Shown: positions 9,431 through 22,306 of the stretch, in pieces
Numbering within the stretch: position 1 is the first letter of the stretch
How the letters are laid out: each line of letters opens with the position of its first letter
Assembly (NCBI GenBank): GCA_947561715.1
Contig: OX387205.1
Location: 4,159,001-4,223,000 of the forward strand
Length of the DNA stretch: 64,000 bases
Reading direction: 5' to 3'
Source: Ascidia mentula
Taxonomy: Eukaryota; Chordata; Ascidiacea; Phlebobranchia; Ascidiidae
Program-made: the position numbers and the translations under genes
Notes under the pieces: generated by a model
What the model was told of the DNA's origin: nothing
The model's input: the letters and a program-made list of their open reading frames with translations, nothing else
Databases searched by the model: none

Positions 9431-11865
9431 ATGAAACGTATTTCCTTCGTTCTGATATGCTGTGCTGGAACTTTGTTTCTCAGCAACTTCATGTACAAAA
9501 CGATGATGGAGAAATACAAACGTCTTCATAGTTACTATGCGTGAGTATTTTTCACCCTAACCCAGACGTAAAGCCATATTGTTCCAGTTATAGATTATAC
9601 TTTATACAATTTTATTTGATTAGTAGAAAACATGTTTGTATCAAAAATGCTTTCCCATACGCAACAAAAAAGCCAGAGCCAATATGCTAAACATAGTGGA
9701 GAAAACGTTTCGAACACTGCTGTATTCATCATCAGTGCTGTAAGGTAACTGAGTTGCACAGCACTGCATATTAGCTCTGGCTTTTCTATTCTGTGTAATT
9801 TACTCCATGTTTTTCGCACCTAAATGCTTACCTGATCCAATGACAAGCTCTGTTTCATTTTGATATAGTCAGGCTCACCAAACCGTGCATATTTCTAAAA
9901 GGTTCACAGGCTTCGCAGCCAAGGCATTGCAGCCAAGCTGGATCAGCAACTTTTCCCGACAAGTCGGAGCGAGATCTGAAAAATCAAGCTCCCGGTATTT
10001 CTAATATATGTGCTATTTTTTACGAGCTGCATTCAGAAAATACAAATGTGCTTATCTTTAGAGCGGTGGAATCTAATAATTGACAATACCCTATCACAAA
10101 ACAAATTGTGTAGCTTCTCGTTCGTTGATTAAGACTGGAAACATCACATAACAACGTGTCTAACAACTAAGCAACTGCTTACAAACCTAGTAATTCACTT
10201 CGGTAATGGTCAACACTGACCAATCACCACTTTTCGACTTTTACTTTGCACACATCCCGAGGATGCCAAAAAACAACGTTTTTGAGTCCACTCGCGACCG
10301 ATAAGTTTGTAGTAGGCGAAGGTTAAACACAAAAACATAAAAACAATTGTCCTATTTTTTTTTAGAACTGCCAAAGAACCCACAGCCAAGCTTGTGATCT
10401 TGTTGGCCCAGACGCGTTCCGGATCAAGCTTTCTTGGGGAGATATTCAACCAGAATCGTGAGGTTGCATACTTCTACGAACCACTTTATCCGTTTGGTGA
10501 TTGCCCGCGAACTACAAACAACAGCATGGAAAATGAGGTTCTTGCATATTTCCACAATGTACTTCGATACGACTTCAACGCAATCAGAGAACTGTACAGA
10601 AGAGCGTTCGAACAGCCGACAAGAAAGAAGGCAGAGAATGGGTGAGGGTGATGGTAAATAGTGATTTGTAAATGAGATAAGACGCATACTGAAAATAAAC
10701 TCGCTCAAATAAAAACGAAAAAGAGAAAGCTTTTATCATACAATGACGAATCATGCATTAGTTTCAAAACAAAAATGTCATATATTCCAGATGTCTACGA
10801 ACAGGAGTGTGTTTTTCTGACTGTAGCAAGTGTGCTGGCTTCATTCATCGCAATAAGAGTGTGTGTAGTCCAACCAATGCAAACAAGTGTAGCACCGAGA
10901 CCTTTCTTCAAAATGTGACCAATCTATCAAGGACAGCTAAGCTGATAGCATTCAAGGTAGGTGGGAGATTATAATTGCGTTTCTGAAAAATGTTACTACT
11001 GTATTCTATATGTACATAGGTTTGCTACTTGTGCGATATTAGCTGGATTGAAACCCTTCTCAAAAACCAAGATTATGATATTAAGATTGTTCATTTGGTT
11101 CGTGATCCACGAGCTATAGTAAACTCCAAAATTAACTACAAGGACAACCCAAAAACTATTGAAGACAATAAAGCAAGGTGAGTGCTGTTTGTCATAACTT
11201 TACTTGTTGTCTGCAAACAGATACACACATTCCTTTTGGACCTATCATGTCTTATCACTGCAGCTCAGTAACCGTTATTGACCCAATTGGGCCCTAGCAT
11301 TTCATTGATGTAATTTGTATCTGAACCGATCAATCATTTGGAATCGAGTTAATTAAACTATCAGCCGGTAATGCATATCACATGGATTGGTTTTTGGTCC
11401 GCAGGTAGTGTTTTATGAAATATAACCTCAAAATTTGTCGTGAATTTTGCTTTCAGCAAACTTACAACGGTAACATGCCAGCATGTGGAGACGATGACAA
11501 AATATGCCGACGAGAATTTAGTTGGCAGCAAACATTACCTTCGGGTAAGACACGAAGACTTTTCTCTGCATCCGATAGAAGGCACGGAGCGAATTTACAA
11601 ATTTGTTGGTCTGCAAATTGCTGAAAACGTTCGCCAATGGCTTTTGAAAGCAACATCGTCGAAAAACGACAAAAGCCTTTCAAAGAAAATTATGTTTGGT
11701 ACAAGGAGAGATTCTTCCGAGGTTGTGGTGAGCTGGAGAAAGCAGTTGCTCCTGAAGCAAATCAAGTTGGTTCAGCAGCATTGTCATTCCTACATGTTGA
11801 GCTCCAACTATGCGGAATTCGAAGACGAAGCGTCCGCTCGTAATCTAAATGTAACAAGTTTTTGA
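9431..11865 (+). CDS. Carbohydrate 6-O-sulfotransferase, C6ST-like, unit 3
   Basis: Exons: 9431-9540, 10366-10641, 10791-10956, 11020-11177, 11457-11865; introns 825, 149, 63 and 279 bp; 372 aa, all junctions in phase. Both PAPS loops are intact. Differences from unit 2: anchor exon has Ser18 and Tyr at the HKT position (FMYKT), exon 2 carries GDCPR and an Ile for Thr next to the second sequon (NAI), which removes that glycosylation site, and exon 3 has CSKCAG and SRTAKL. The C-terminus is NLNVTSF with a type A flank. Intron 1 is of the long class, with the 96-bp insertion; intron 2 is of the short class shared with units 1 and 7. Confidence 0.88.
9900..9995. mobile_element. 96-bp insertion in intron 1 of unit 3
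   Basis: Same insert as in units 5, 6 and 8. The right flanking repeat TATTTCTAATATA is intact, but the left one has decayed to TATTTCTAAA. Units 2, 4 and 7 lack it. Confidence 0.6.
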
Positions 11866-11943
11866 TATTATGCGCTTGACCAAAGCTGCCAATCACTCGC
11901 CCCGACACAAAAGTTTTTTAGTTACTTCCACGCACACTGGAAG

Positions 11944-12192
11944 ATACTATTACACAGGGTCGCAAAGTTTTTTTCCAAATTTGATCCACGTATCAGCCTA
12001 TGTAACATAGAAATCTGTGCGAATTTTAAAGCTACGATTTCGGGTAGTATTTCAACTCAAATATATAACCAAAAATAACAGGTAGTTGCCCTGTTCACAT
12101 GTAACCATCAAAATTCGCTCAGATTTCTATTCTACACAGACTTATATGTGGATCAAGTTTGGCAAAAACTTTGTGACCCGGTGAAGTAGTAT
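11944..12192 (+). mobile_element. Foldback MITE, full-length copy after unit 3
   Basis: Same element as after unit 1, about 249 bp, at the same offset from the stop codon. The left arm reads ACACAGGGTCGCAAAG, the right arm CTTTGTGACCCGGTG. Its position shows it was copied with the unit rather than inserted anew. Confidence 0.7.
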
Positions 12193-13055
12193 TTTCCATG
12201 CACACTGTCTCGTTAGCCTCATCCAGCGGAACTTATAAGTCATAAACATTAACACTAGAGGCGTAACGGAGCTTACGATAATTTGTTTTATCTTCTCTAA
12301 CGGGCTTCCATAGAGAAGCGGGTTCCTTTCAGGGGTGGAGTGGTAATTTTTATAGTACCGGGGCTCTACGGTATGAAGAACACAGATTATATGAGTAAAG
12401 AATGGACATCTTGCTTAAGTCACCTGCAGAGTTTCCGAGGTTCCGCTGTCAATTGTTCTTGAATGGGGTTCAATGGCTTTCGCACCGTTTCATCTGTTAA
12501 CCAGGGTTTTGTATGAAAATATCACAAATGACTTAACGGGAGGATTTATTCAACGGCGCTTTAACACACAACCGTTTAAACAATATAATATACTCCATTC
12601 GCGGTTACGTTACATCAGACAATAACACATCCGCTGTCAATTGTTCTTGTGGGGAACATTGGCTGTCGCACCGTTTCCTCGTTCTATGATAGCCATTTGG
12701 CAAACAAGCTCTATCTGGTTGGAGTCCACATGTTATCCGTATTATACAGTTTCTTGTTTGTTAAAGTACGAGTTCAGTTTGGTGAAACCATTGTGGATTA
12801 CTTTGGACTATAGCGACTGCAAAATTGGGTATTGCGGAACCTTACAAGGTTTAATAAGAACCTATAGGGGGGTTGTATTACCATGAGTTAGTATTTGGAT
12901 TCAAGCAAAGAATGCTGAACTAGTCATTTTAGCCTTGAGGGATCTGTACTAACTAAAATAACCTTGCAGGGTCCCCGGACGACAAAGTTTGAGTAACAAC
13001 AGCTTAGGTTGGTTATTGTTTAACTGACATCAAGTGCTGGCCTTTTAACTAAAAA

Positions 13056-13166
13056 ACGAAGCGTTTTTTCTTTGCTCTGGTATGCGCTGGAACTGTTCTC
13101 AACATAAGTCTTATACATTGGAGGAAAATAGAAAAATATCAGCTTTTACATGATTATAAAGAGTAC
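13056..13166 (+). pseudogene. Degenerate duplicate of exon 1, upstream of unit 4
   Basis: ACG-type relic, nearly identical to the one before unit 2. Frame open for 37 codons (KRFFFALVCAGTVLN start), but no ATG and no donor. Confidence 0.65.
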
Positions 13167-13822
13167 GTGTTTTATTTATTTACTAGCTATTTGCAAATCA
13201 TAAGCTGAATAAGAAAACCCTGTTCCTTTTAGTGGGTTTAGGTACTATTACGCCACAAGAATGACGTCTCACATAACTTTACATGGTCTATTTTAAACCA
13301 GCGCGCAAGCGTTAGATACGTATCAAGGTGAAACACAAAGATTGTAATTTTTCACAGAAAAAGAAAAGTAATGATATATCGGGCATTTTACAACAGGATC
13401 AATTTACGAGTGAGTTAAAGCACATGCGCGCAAATACTTTGTTTTAATCGTTGTTGAGTTAATACATTTATTGACCAACAAGGTGTGGGGCCTCTCCTTT
13501 TATAGGATTTATGTTGCTCATTTAAAGTTAATCATCGCGAAGTATTTGCAATGCGTGTATTGCACATGAATGGCTTGTACCAAATTGATTGTTTTATGAA
13601 GACGGTTTGGTAAGCGAGCTTATGTGGCACTGGGTGCTGGCTACTTTGTATGTCCCTTATGCTCTGACTGCCTTCTTTCCCTTATTTTGTATTGATTGAA
13701 ATGAGAAACAGTTTGGTGAGACAAGCGCACGTAAGATACCTTGACCAAGCCTTTGATCAACTATGCCTTTTGTTGAACTGGTAGAATGTACAGGTGTTAA
13801 AGTTAAGGTTAAAGTCAAAAAA

Positions 13823-16064
13823 ATGAAACGTATTTCCTTCGTTCTGATATGCTGTGCTGGAACTTTGTTTCTCTGCAACTTCATGCACAAAACGATGGTG
13901 AAGGAATATAAACGTCTTCATAGTTACTATGCGTGAGTATTTTTTATTCTAACCGAGACAGAAGCCATATTGTTCCAGTGATAGATGACACTTTATACAA
14001 TTTTATTAGATTAGTAGAAACCATGTTTCTATCAGAAATGCTTTTCCATACGCAACAGAAAAGCCAGAGCCAATATGCTAAACATAGTAGAGAAAACCCT
14101 TCGAACACTGTTGTGCTCTGATTCATTTTAATATGGCCAGGCTTGCCAAACCGTGCGTATTTCTAACATATGTGTTATTTTTTTACGAGCTGTGTCTCAG
14201 AAAATACAAATATGCTTATTTTTGGAGCGATGGACTCAAATAATTGACAATACCAACATCACAAAACAAATTGTGTATCTTCTAGTTTGTTGCTTAAGGC
14301 TGGCAACATCACATCACAACGCGTCCAACAACTAAGCAACTGCTTACAAACCTAGGAATTAACTTTGGTAATGGTCAACACAGACCAATCAAGACTTTTC
14401 GATTTTTTTAATTTGCACACGTTCCGAGGATGCCAGGAAAACAACGTTTTTGAGTCCACTTCGGACCGATAAGTTTGTAGTAGGCGAAGGTTAATCACAA
14501 AAACATAAAAACAATTGTCCTGATTTCAGAACTGTCAAAGAACCCACAGCCAAGCTTGTGATCTTGTTGGCTCAGACGCGTTCCGGGTCAAGCTTTCTCG
14601 GGGAGATATTCAACCAGAACCGTGAGGTTGCATATTTCTACGAACCACTTTATCCGTTTGGTGAATGCCCGCGAACTACAAACAACAGCATGGAAAATGA
14701 AGTGCTTACGTATTTCCACAATGTACTTCGATACGACTTTAACGCAACCAGAAAATTGTACAGAAGAGCGTTCGCACAGCCGACAAGAAAGACTGAGGAG
14801 TATGGGTGAGGGCGATGGTAAATAATGATTTGTAAATGGGGCACGGTGCATTTCTGGGTTAAATATTCGTTCTCATTTCTCAACCAAGTGCTACTTATTA
14901 ACTATTTGTTCGGCGAATATAAGTACTATCTTGGAAAAAGATGAAGCTTTTATCATATAACAAGGTATTATATGTCGTCTTTTGTCACATGATGAAACAA
15001 CACAGGGACATAATAACACACCTCCCGTGAAAATCAGCTATCGCGATTTTGGGCCTTTTCGGCCGAACAAGTTTCTATTTTAAGACGAATCATTTATTAC
15101 TTCAAAAACGAACGTCATATATTCCAGATGTCTACGAACAGGAGTGTGTTTTTCTGACTGTGGCAAGTGTGCTGACTTCATTCATCGCAATAAGAGTGTG
15201 TGTCTTCCAACCAATGCAAACAAGTGTAGCGTCGAGACCTTTCTTCAAAACGTGACCAATCTATCGAGGGCAGCTAAGCTGATAGCATTTAAGGTACGAC
15301 ATTACCACTACATTCCATGAAAATGTTACTACTGTATTTTCTATTTGTACATAGCTTTGCTACTTGTGCGATATTAGCTGGATTGAAACCCTTCTCAAAA
15401 ACCAAGATTATGATATTAAGATTGTTCATTTGGTTCGTGATCCACGAGCCATAGTAAACTCCAAAATTAACTACAAGGACAACCCAAAAACTATTGAAGA
15501 CAATAAAGCAAGGTGAGTGCTTCGTTTCGAACTTAAGCTAATTTAATATGACGGAATCATCAGCTGCGCTATGTGAAACACGTATTGGTTTACATTCTGC
15601 CGCGTTGTATTTGGTCAAAATTCATGTCAATAGTTTTTGTGAATTTTGCTTTTAGCAAACTTACAACGGTAACATGCCAGCATGTGGAGACGATGACAAA
15701 ATATGCCGACGAGAATTTAGTTGGCAGCAAACATTACCTTCGGGTAAGACACGAAGATTTTTCTCTGCATCCGATAGAAGGCACGGAGCGAATTTACAAA
15801 TTTGTTGGTCTGCAACTGGCTGAAAATGTCCGCCATTGGCTCTTGAAAGCAACATCGTCGAAAAACGACAAAAGCCTTTCAAAGAAAATTATGTTTGGTA
15901 CAAGGAGAGATTCTTCCGAGGTTGTGGTGAGCTGGAGAAAGCAGTTGCTCCTAAAGCAAATCAAGTTGGTTCAGCAGCATTGTCATTCCTACATGTTGAG
16001 CTCCAACTATGCAGAATTCGAAGACGAAGCGTCCGCTCGTGACCTTAGTATAACAAGTTTTTGA
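13823..16064 (+). CDS. Carbohydrate 6-O-sulfotransferase, C6ST-like, unit 4
   Basis: Exons: 13823-13932, 14530-14805, 15128-15293, 15355-15512, 15656-16064; introns 597, 322, 61 and 143 bp, identical lengths to unit 2. The proteins are nearly identical too: KTMVKEY replaces KTMMKEY in the anchor exon, exon 3 keeps CLRTG where unit 2 has CLQTG, and exon 5 has KIMFGTRR where unit 2 has KVMFGTMR. All catalytic motifs are present. Similarity to unit 2 extends through introns and into the type B flank, so units 2 and 4 are recent copies about 9.22 kb apart. Confidence 0.88.
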
Positions 16065-16678
16065 GATTACGTAACACCATAAGGTGAATAATTCTCGAAA
16101 ATATTTTCTTGTACTTTTCGTGTAAACGCCTCTTCATGAAGTTGTCCAGTTATTGAAAAATTACTAATTTTTCTCTTTATTCTGCAAATAGTTTTTTGTT
16201 TTGTTTACCACTTGGTGACAGTAGTGATCAAAAATATACTCAGTTGAAATTGGTCTCACTAATCTTCGTCATTAGCGTAAACAGGGCTATGGTCCTCCCA
16301 AATATTTCAAGATTTCAAAGTTTGCGTTTTGTGAAGTATCCAATTTGCACCTAATTATTTTCAGCAACCTGTTTAAAAAAAATCTTTTAATTTCCTTCCT
16401 TTATAAGTGGGACATCGCTTTGCTTCTTTCGTCTTTTTGTTGAATTTAGGCTGGAATCCTTGATAATAATTATATAATTTGATAATAAAGGAATGTGTTG
16501 ACACACATATTATTTCAGCGCATTTGTTGAAAAGTACATCATGGCTAGACATCAGTCATACAAATTAATGAGTTCCATAAAGAAAGATGCACTATTTCTT
16601 CGACAGCATTATAGCATGCCGCTATAGGCCATTAAAGGCCGAAATGGGGGTCAAACACCTGATCGGGATTCCCCGGCT

Positions 16679-16719
16679 ACGAAGCGACCGCTCGTAATTT
16701 AAATGTAACAAGTTTTTGA
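16679..16719 (+). pseudogene. Relic of the exon-5 tail, after unit 4
   Basis: Same 41-bp remnant and same GGATTCCCCGGCT junction as after unit 2, with the stop codon still recognisable at 16717-16719. Confidence 0.8.
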
Positions 16720-16908
16720 AATAAGAAAATATCTTCATGCCATGTTTTTGCGTATTTATATTGCGTCATGGCTTTTTATACGATGTGAAACGGAGTTTTG
16801 AAAGCAAATTCTTTACTCCGTTTCCTCACGTTATGTTGGACTGCATGAATTAGCATTCGTGATACAGATGACCGATGCTTGTGTTGAGGTAATTTTCTTT
16901 TTCGATGC

Positions 16909-16950
16909 TCAAGTTTGGCAAAAAAGCTTTCTGACCCGGTGAAGTAGTAT
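16909..16950 (+). mobile_element. Foldback MITE, minimal right-end remnant after unit 4
   Basis: Only the last 42 bp or so survive (CAAGTTTGGC to AGTAGTAT). Compared with units 2 and 5, a further roughly 80 bp has been lost between two GCTCA/GATCAAG-like sequences. Confidence 0.6.
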
Positions 16951-17958
16951 TTTTCACGCACACTGTTTCATTAGCCCCATCCAGCGGAACTTATAAGTCA
17001 TAAACATCAACACTAGGGACGTAACGGAGCTTACGATAATTTGTATCATCTTCACTAACGGGCTTCCACAGGGAAGCGGGTTCCATTCAGGGGTGGGATG
17101 GTAATTTTTATGGTAACGGGGCTCTACGGTATGAAGAACACAGGTTATATGAGTAAAGAATGGACATCTTGCTTAAGTCACCTGCAGAGCTTCCGGGGTT
17201 CCGTTCAATCTCCCCGGCACTTTGCCTCTGCTTCCAACACAAAAAACTTGGGACATTGGAATTTTGTGTTGACCACAAATGACTTAACGGGAGGTTTTAA
17301 ATAATATTTTTTTATTCGTTTTATCGGACAATAATTTATCCTCTGTCAATTGTTCTTGAATGGGCTTCATTGGCTTTCGCACCGTTTCATCTGTTAACCA
17401 GGGTGAATTTTGTGTGAAAATATGAAAAATGACTTAACGGGAGGATTTATACAACGGCGCTTTAACGCACAACCGTTTAAACAATATAATATGCTCTATT
17501 CGCGGTTACGTTACATCAGACAATAACACATCCGCTGTCAATTGTTCTTAAATGGGGTTAATTGGCTATCGCACCGTTTCCTCGTTTTGTGAAGGCGATT
17601 TGGCAAAGCAAGCTGTATGTGGTTGGAGTCCACATGTTATCCGTATTATACAGTTTCTTGTTTGTTAAAATGCGAGACCAGTTTGGTAAAACGATTGTGG
17701 ACTACTTTGGACTAGCGACTGCAAAATTGGGTATTGCGGAACCTTACAAGGTTTAATAAGAACGTATTGGGGGTTGTATTACCATGAGCTAGTATTTGGA
17801 TTCAAGCAAAAAATGCTGAACTAATCAGTTTAGCCTTGAGGGATCTGTACTAACTAAAATAACCTTGCAGGGTCCCCGGACGACAAAGTTTGAGTAACAA
17901 AAAGCTTCAGGTTGTTCGTTGTTTAACTGACAGAAAGTGCTGGCCTTTCAACTAAAAA

Positions 17959-18069
17959 ATTAAGCGTGTTTTCTATGTTGTGATATGCGCGTGGACTATT
18001 CTCAACATAAGTCTCATACATTGGAGGATAATGGAAAAATATCAGCTTTTACAAGATTATAAAGAGTAC
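17959..18069 (+). pseudogene. Degenerate duplicate of exon 1, upstream of unit 5
   Basis: ATT-type relic. Here the 37-codon frame is open (KRVFYVVICAWT start, then EKYQLLQDYKEYA), so the resemblance to the functional exon is easiest to see. Start codon and donor are still absent. Confidence 0.68.
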
Positions 18070-18576
18070 GCCTTTTATTTATTTACTAGCTATTTGCAAA
18101 TCATAAGCTGGATAAGAAAACCCTGTTCATTTAATGGGTTTAGTTATTTTTACGCTACAAGACTGACGTCTCACATAACTTTATATGTTCTATTTTAAAC
18201 CAGGGCGCAAGCGTCAGATTCGCGACAAAGTAACATACAAAGATTGTAATTTTTTGCAGAAAAAGAAAAGCAATGACATTTCGGGCATTTAAGCATCAAT
18301 TTACGGGTGAATTAAAAGCAAACGCGCACAAATACCCTGTTTTAATTGTGGTTAAGTTAATACATTTATCGACAAACAAGTTGGAAAGCCTCTCTTTTTA
18401 TAGGATCCCTGATGCTCATTTAACGTCAATCATCACGAAGTATATTCGATGCGTATATTGCACATGATTGGTTTGGTGAGACAAGCGCACGTAAGATACC
18501 TTGACCAAGCCTTTGATCAACTGTGCCTTTTGTTGAACTGATAGAATGTACAGGTGTTAAAGTTAAAGTAAAAAAA

Positions 18577-21341
18577 ATGAAACGTATTTCCTTCGTTCTG
18601 ATATGCTGTGCTGGAACTTTGTTTCTCAGCAACTTCATGCACAAAACGATGATGGAAAAATATAAACGTCTTCATAGTTACTATGCGTGAGTATTTTTCA
18701 CCCTAACCCAGACGTAAAGCCATATTGTTCCAGTTATAGATTATACTTTATACAATTTTATTTGATTAGTAGAAACCATGTTTGTATCAAAAATGCTTTC
18801 CCATACGCAACAAAAAAGCCAGAGCCAATATGCTAAACATAGTGGAGAAAACGTTTCGAAAACTGCTGTATTCATCATCAGTGCTGTAAGGTAACTGAGT
18901 TGCACAGCACTGCATATTGGCTCTGGCTTTTCTATTCTGTGTAATTTACTTCATGTTTTTCGCACCTAAATGCTTACCTGATCCAATGACAAGCTCTGTT
19001 TCATTTTGATATAGTCAGGCTTACCAAACCGTGCATATTTCTAATATAAGGTTCACAGGCTTCGCAGCCAAGGCATTGCAGCCAAGCTGGATCAGCAACT
19101 TTTCCCGACAAGTCGGAGCGAGATCTGAAAAATCAAGCTCCCGGTATTTCTAATATATGTGCTATTTTTTACGAGCTGCATCCAGAAAATACAAATGTGC
19201 TTATCTTTAGAGCGGTGGAATCTAATAATTGACAATACCAACATCACAAAACAAATTGTGTAGCTTCTCGTTCGTTGATTAAGACTGGAAACATCACATA
19301 ACAACGCGTCTAACAACTAAGCAACTGCTTACAAACCTAGTAATTCACTTCGGTAATGGTCAACACTGACCAATCACCACTTTTCGACTTTTACTTTGCA
19401 CACATTCCGAGGATGCCAAAAAACAACGTTTTTGAGTCCACTCGCGACCGATAAGTTTGTAGTAGGCGAAGGTTAAACACAAAAACATAAAAACAATTGT
19501 CCTGTTTTTTTTAGAACTGCCAAAGAACCCACAGCCAAGCTTGTGATCTTGTTGGCCCAGACGCGTTCCGGTTCAAGCTTTCTTGGGGAGATATTCAACC
19601 AGAATCGTGAGGTTGCATACTTCTACGAACCACTTTATCCGTTTGGTGATTGCCCGCGAACTACAAACAACAGCATGGAAAATGAGGTTCTTGCGTATTT
19701 CCACAATGTACTTCGATACGACTTTAACGCAACCAGAGAACTGTACAGAAGAGCGTTCGAACAGCCGACAAGAAAGAAGGCGGAGAATGGGTGAGGCCGA
19801 TGGTAAATAATGATTTGTAAATGTGACACCATACATACTGAGGTAAATATTCGCTCTCATTTCTGAACCAAGTGCAACTTATTAACTATTTGTATGGCGA
19901 ATATTAGTATTATCTTGGAAAAAGATGAAGCTTTTATCATATAACAAGGTATTTTATGTCGTGTTTTGTCGCATGATGAAACAACACAGGGACATAATAA
20001 CACATCTTCTGTGAAAATCAGCTATCGCGATTTTGGACCTTTTCGGCCAAACAAGTTTCTCTTTTAAGACGAATCATTTATTACTTTAAAAACGAACGTC
20101 ATATATTCCAGATGTCTACGAACAGGAGTGTGTTTTTCTAACTGTGGCAAGTGTGCTGGCTTCATTCATCGCAATAAGAGTGTGTGTAGTCCAACTAATT
20201 CAAACAAGTGTAGCACCGAGACCTTTCTTCAAAACGTGACCAATCTATCAAGGGCAGCTAAGCTGATAGCATTCAAGGTGGGAGTTTAGCATTGCATTCC
20301 TGTAAAATGTTACTACTGTAATTTGTATTTGTACATAGGTTTGCTACTTATGCGATATCAGCTGGATTGAAACCCTTCTCAAAAACCAAGACTATGATAT
20401 TAAGATTGTTCATTTGGTTCGTGATCCACGAGCTATAATAAACTCCAAAATTAACTACAAGGACAACCCAAAAACTATTGAAGACAATAAAGCAAGGTGT
20501 GTGTCACCTTTTTTCCCATATCGTTAGAATTGTGTTGTTATAAAAATCAAATCGTAATGTTTAAAATGGCAAAATTTTAACTCCACACAATTTAGAATTT
20601 GGTCTTTACTTCCCATGGTTTTACATGTTACATATGTTTACGTGTTGTGTACTGTTCAAAGTAGTATAACTTTGGTATGATAAATTTAGGTGCAAGATAC
20701 TTGAGCGTGTCACACTTCGAATAAGAATGCCAGTTCTGGGAATTTGCTGATTAGCATTTTATTATTGCAATTCGCATGTGAACAAACCGCTTCGTTTTAA
20801 ACTTAAGCTAATTAAATATGGCGGAATCATCAGCTGGTGCTAAGTGAAACACTTTATTGGTTTGGCTTACATTCTTCCGGGTTGCATTTGGTTAAAATTC
20901 ATGTCAATAGTTTTTGTGAATTTTGCTTTTAGCAAACTTACAACGGTAACATGCCAGCATGTGGAGACGATGACAAAATATGCCGACGAGAATTTAGTTG
21001 GCAGCAAACATTACCTTCGGGTAAGACACGAAGATTTTTCTCTGCATCCGATAGAAAGCACGGAGCGAATTTACAAATTTGTTGGCCTGCAAATGGCTGA
21101 AAACGTCCGCCATTGGCTTTTGGAAGCAACATCCTCGAAAAACGATAAAAGCCTTTCAAAGAAAAATATGTTTGGTACAAGGAGAGATTCTTCCGAGGTT
21201 GTGGTGAGCTGGAGAAAGCAGTTGCTCCTGAAGCAAATCAAGTTGGTTCAGCAGCATTGTCATTCCTACATGTTGAGCTCCAACTATGCGGAATTCGAAG
21301 ACGAAGCGTCCGCTCGTGACCTTAGTATAACAAGTTTTTGA
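18577..21341 (+). CDS. Carbohydrate 6-O-sulfotransferase, C6ST-like, unit 5
   Basis: Exons: 18577-18686, 19515-19790, 20112-20277, 20339-20496, 20933-21341; introns 828, 321, 61 and 436 bp. The donor after exon 4 is GTGTGT, weaker than the GTGAGT of units 2-4 but shared with units 6 and 8. The middle region reads CFSNCGKC and SPTNSNKCSTE, and the 3'-phosphate loop has RAIINS where units 1-4 have RAIVNS; Arg and Ser are kept. Exon 5 has IESTERIY, and the tail is DLSITSF with a type B flank. A mosaic: long intron 1 as in unit 3, intron 2 class as in unit 2, long intron 4 shared only with units 6-8. Confidence 0.88.
18814..18931. repeat. 20-bp inverted repeat around a nested hairpin in intron 1 of unit 5
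   Basis: AAAAGCCAGAGCCAATATGC at 18814-18833 and its exact complement at 18912-18931 are separated by 78 bp. Inside, CAGTGCTGT and ACAGCACTG form a second 9-bp stem. Introns 1 of units 3, 6 and 8 have the same layout with one mismatch. The short introns 1 of units 2, 4 and 7 keep the left arm but lack the right arm. Confidence 0.7.
19049..19144. mobile_element. 96-bp insertion with 13-bp target-site duplication, intron 1 of unit 5
   Basis: The segment is flanked on both sides by TATTTCTAATATA, which occurs once (as TATTTCTAACATA) at the empty site in units 2 and 4. This is the signature of an insertion that duplicated its target. I did not recognise the insert, which has no poly(A) tail and no long inverted ends. 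Confidence 0.65.
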
Positions 21342-21956
21342 GATTACGTAACACCATAAGGTGAATAATTCTCGAAAATATTTTCTTGTACTTTTCGTGT
21401 AAACGCCTCTTCATGAAGTTGTCCAGTGATTGAAAAATTACTAATTTTTCTCTTTATTCTGCAAATAGTTTTTTGTTTTGTTTACCACTTGGTGACAGTA
21501 GTGATCAAAAATATACTCAGTTGAAATTGGTCTCACTAATCTTCGTCATTAGCGTAAACAGGGCTATGGTCCTCCCAAATATTTCAAGATTTCAAAGTTT
21601 GCGTTTTGTGAAGTATCCAATTTGAACCTAATTATTTTCAGCAACCTGTTTAAAAAAAAATCTTTTAATTTCCTTCCTTTATAAGTGGCACATCGCTTTG
21701 CTTCTTTCGTCTTTTTGTTGAATTTAGGCTGGAATCCTTGATAATAATTATATAATTTGATAATAAAGGAATGTGTTGACACACATATTATTTCAGCGCA
21801 TTTGTTGAAAAGTACATCATGGCTAGACATCAGTCATACAAATTAATGAGTTCCATAAAGAAAGATGCACTATTTCTTCGACAGCATTATAGCATGCCGC
21901 TATAGGCCATTAAAGGCCGAAATGGGGGTCAAACACCTGATCGGGATTCCCCGGCT

Positions 21957-21997
21957 ACGAAGCGACCGCTCGTAATTTAAATGTAACAAGTTTTTGA
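21957..21997 (+). pseudogene. Relic of the exon-5 tail, after unit 5
   Basis: Third copy of the 41-bp remnant at the same junction; stop codon at 21995-21997. Confidence 0.8.
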
Positions 21998-22212
21998 GAT
22001 AAGAAAATATCTTCATGCCATGTTTTTGCGTATTTATATTGCGTCATGGCTTTTTATACGATGTGAAACGGAGTTTTGAAAGCAAATTCTTTACTCCGTT
22101 TCCTCACGTTATGTTGGACTGCATGAATTAGCATTCGTGATACAGATGACCGATGCTTGTGTTGAGGTTATTTTCTTTTCCGATGCTCATAAGATCTGCG
22201 TCAACCAGTAGC

Positions 22213-22306
22213 GTTAACCAGTAAAATTCGCTCAGATTTATATTCTACGCAGACTTATATGCGGATCAAGTTTGGCAAAAAAGCTTTCTGACCCGGTGAA
22301 GTAGTA
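22213..22306 (+). mobile_element. Foldback MITE, right end only, after unit 5
   Basis: Same partial copy as after unit 2, with the same left breakpoint, so it was inherited with the block. Confidence 0.65.

Larger units (their letters stand above)
11866..13822. other. Spacer between units 3 and 4 (type A)
   Basis: Type A flank with a full MITE. A deletion fuses GGTTCCG (around 12445) to the CTGTCAATTG of the direct repeat, removing most of the 68-codon frame seen in other spacers. A relic exon 1 follows. No gene recognised. Confidence 0.6.
16065..18576. other. Spacer between units 4 and 5 (type B)
   Basis: Colinear with the spacer after unit 2, with a slightly larger deletion at the MITE. 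It contains the exon-5 tail relic, the 68-codon frame at 17098-17304, the direct repeats and an ATT-type relic exon 1. No functional gene recognised. Confidence 0.6.
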
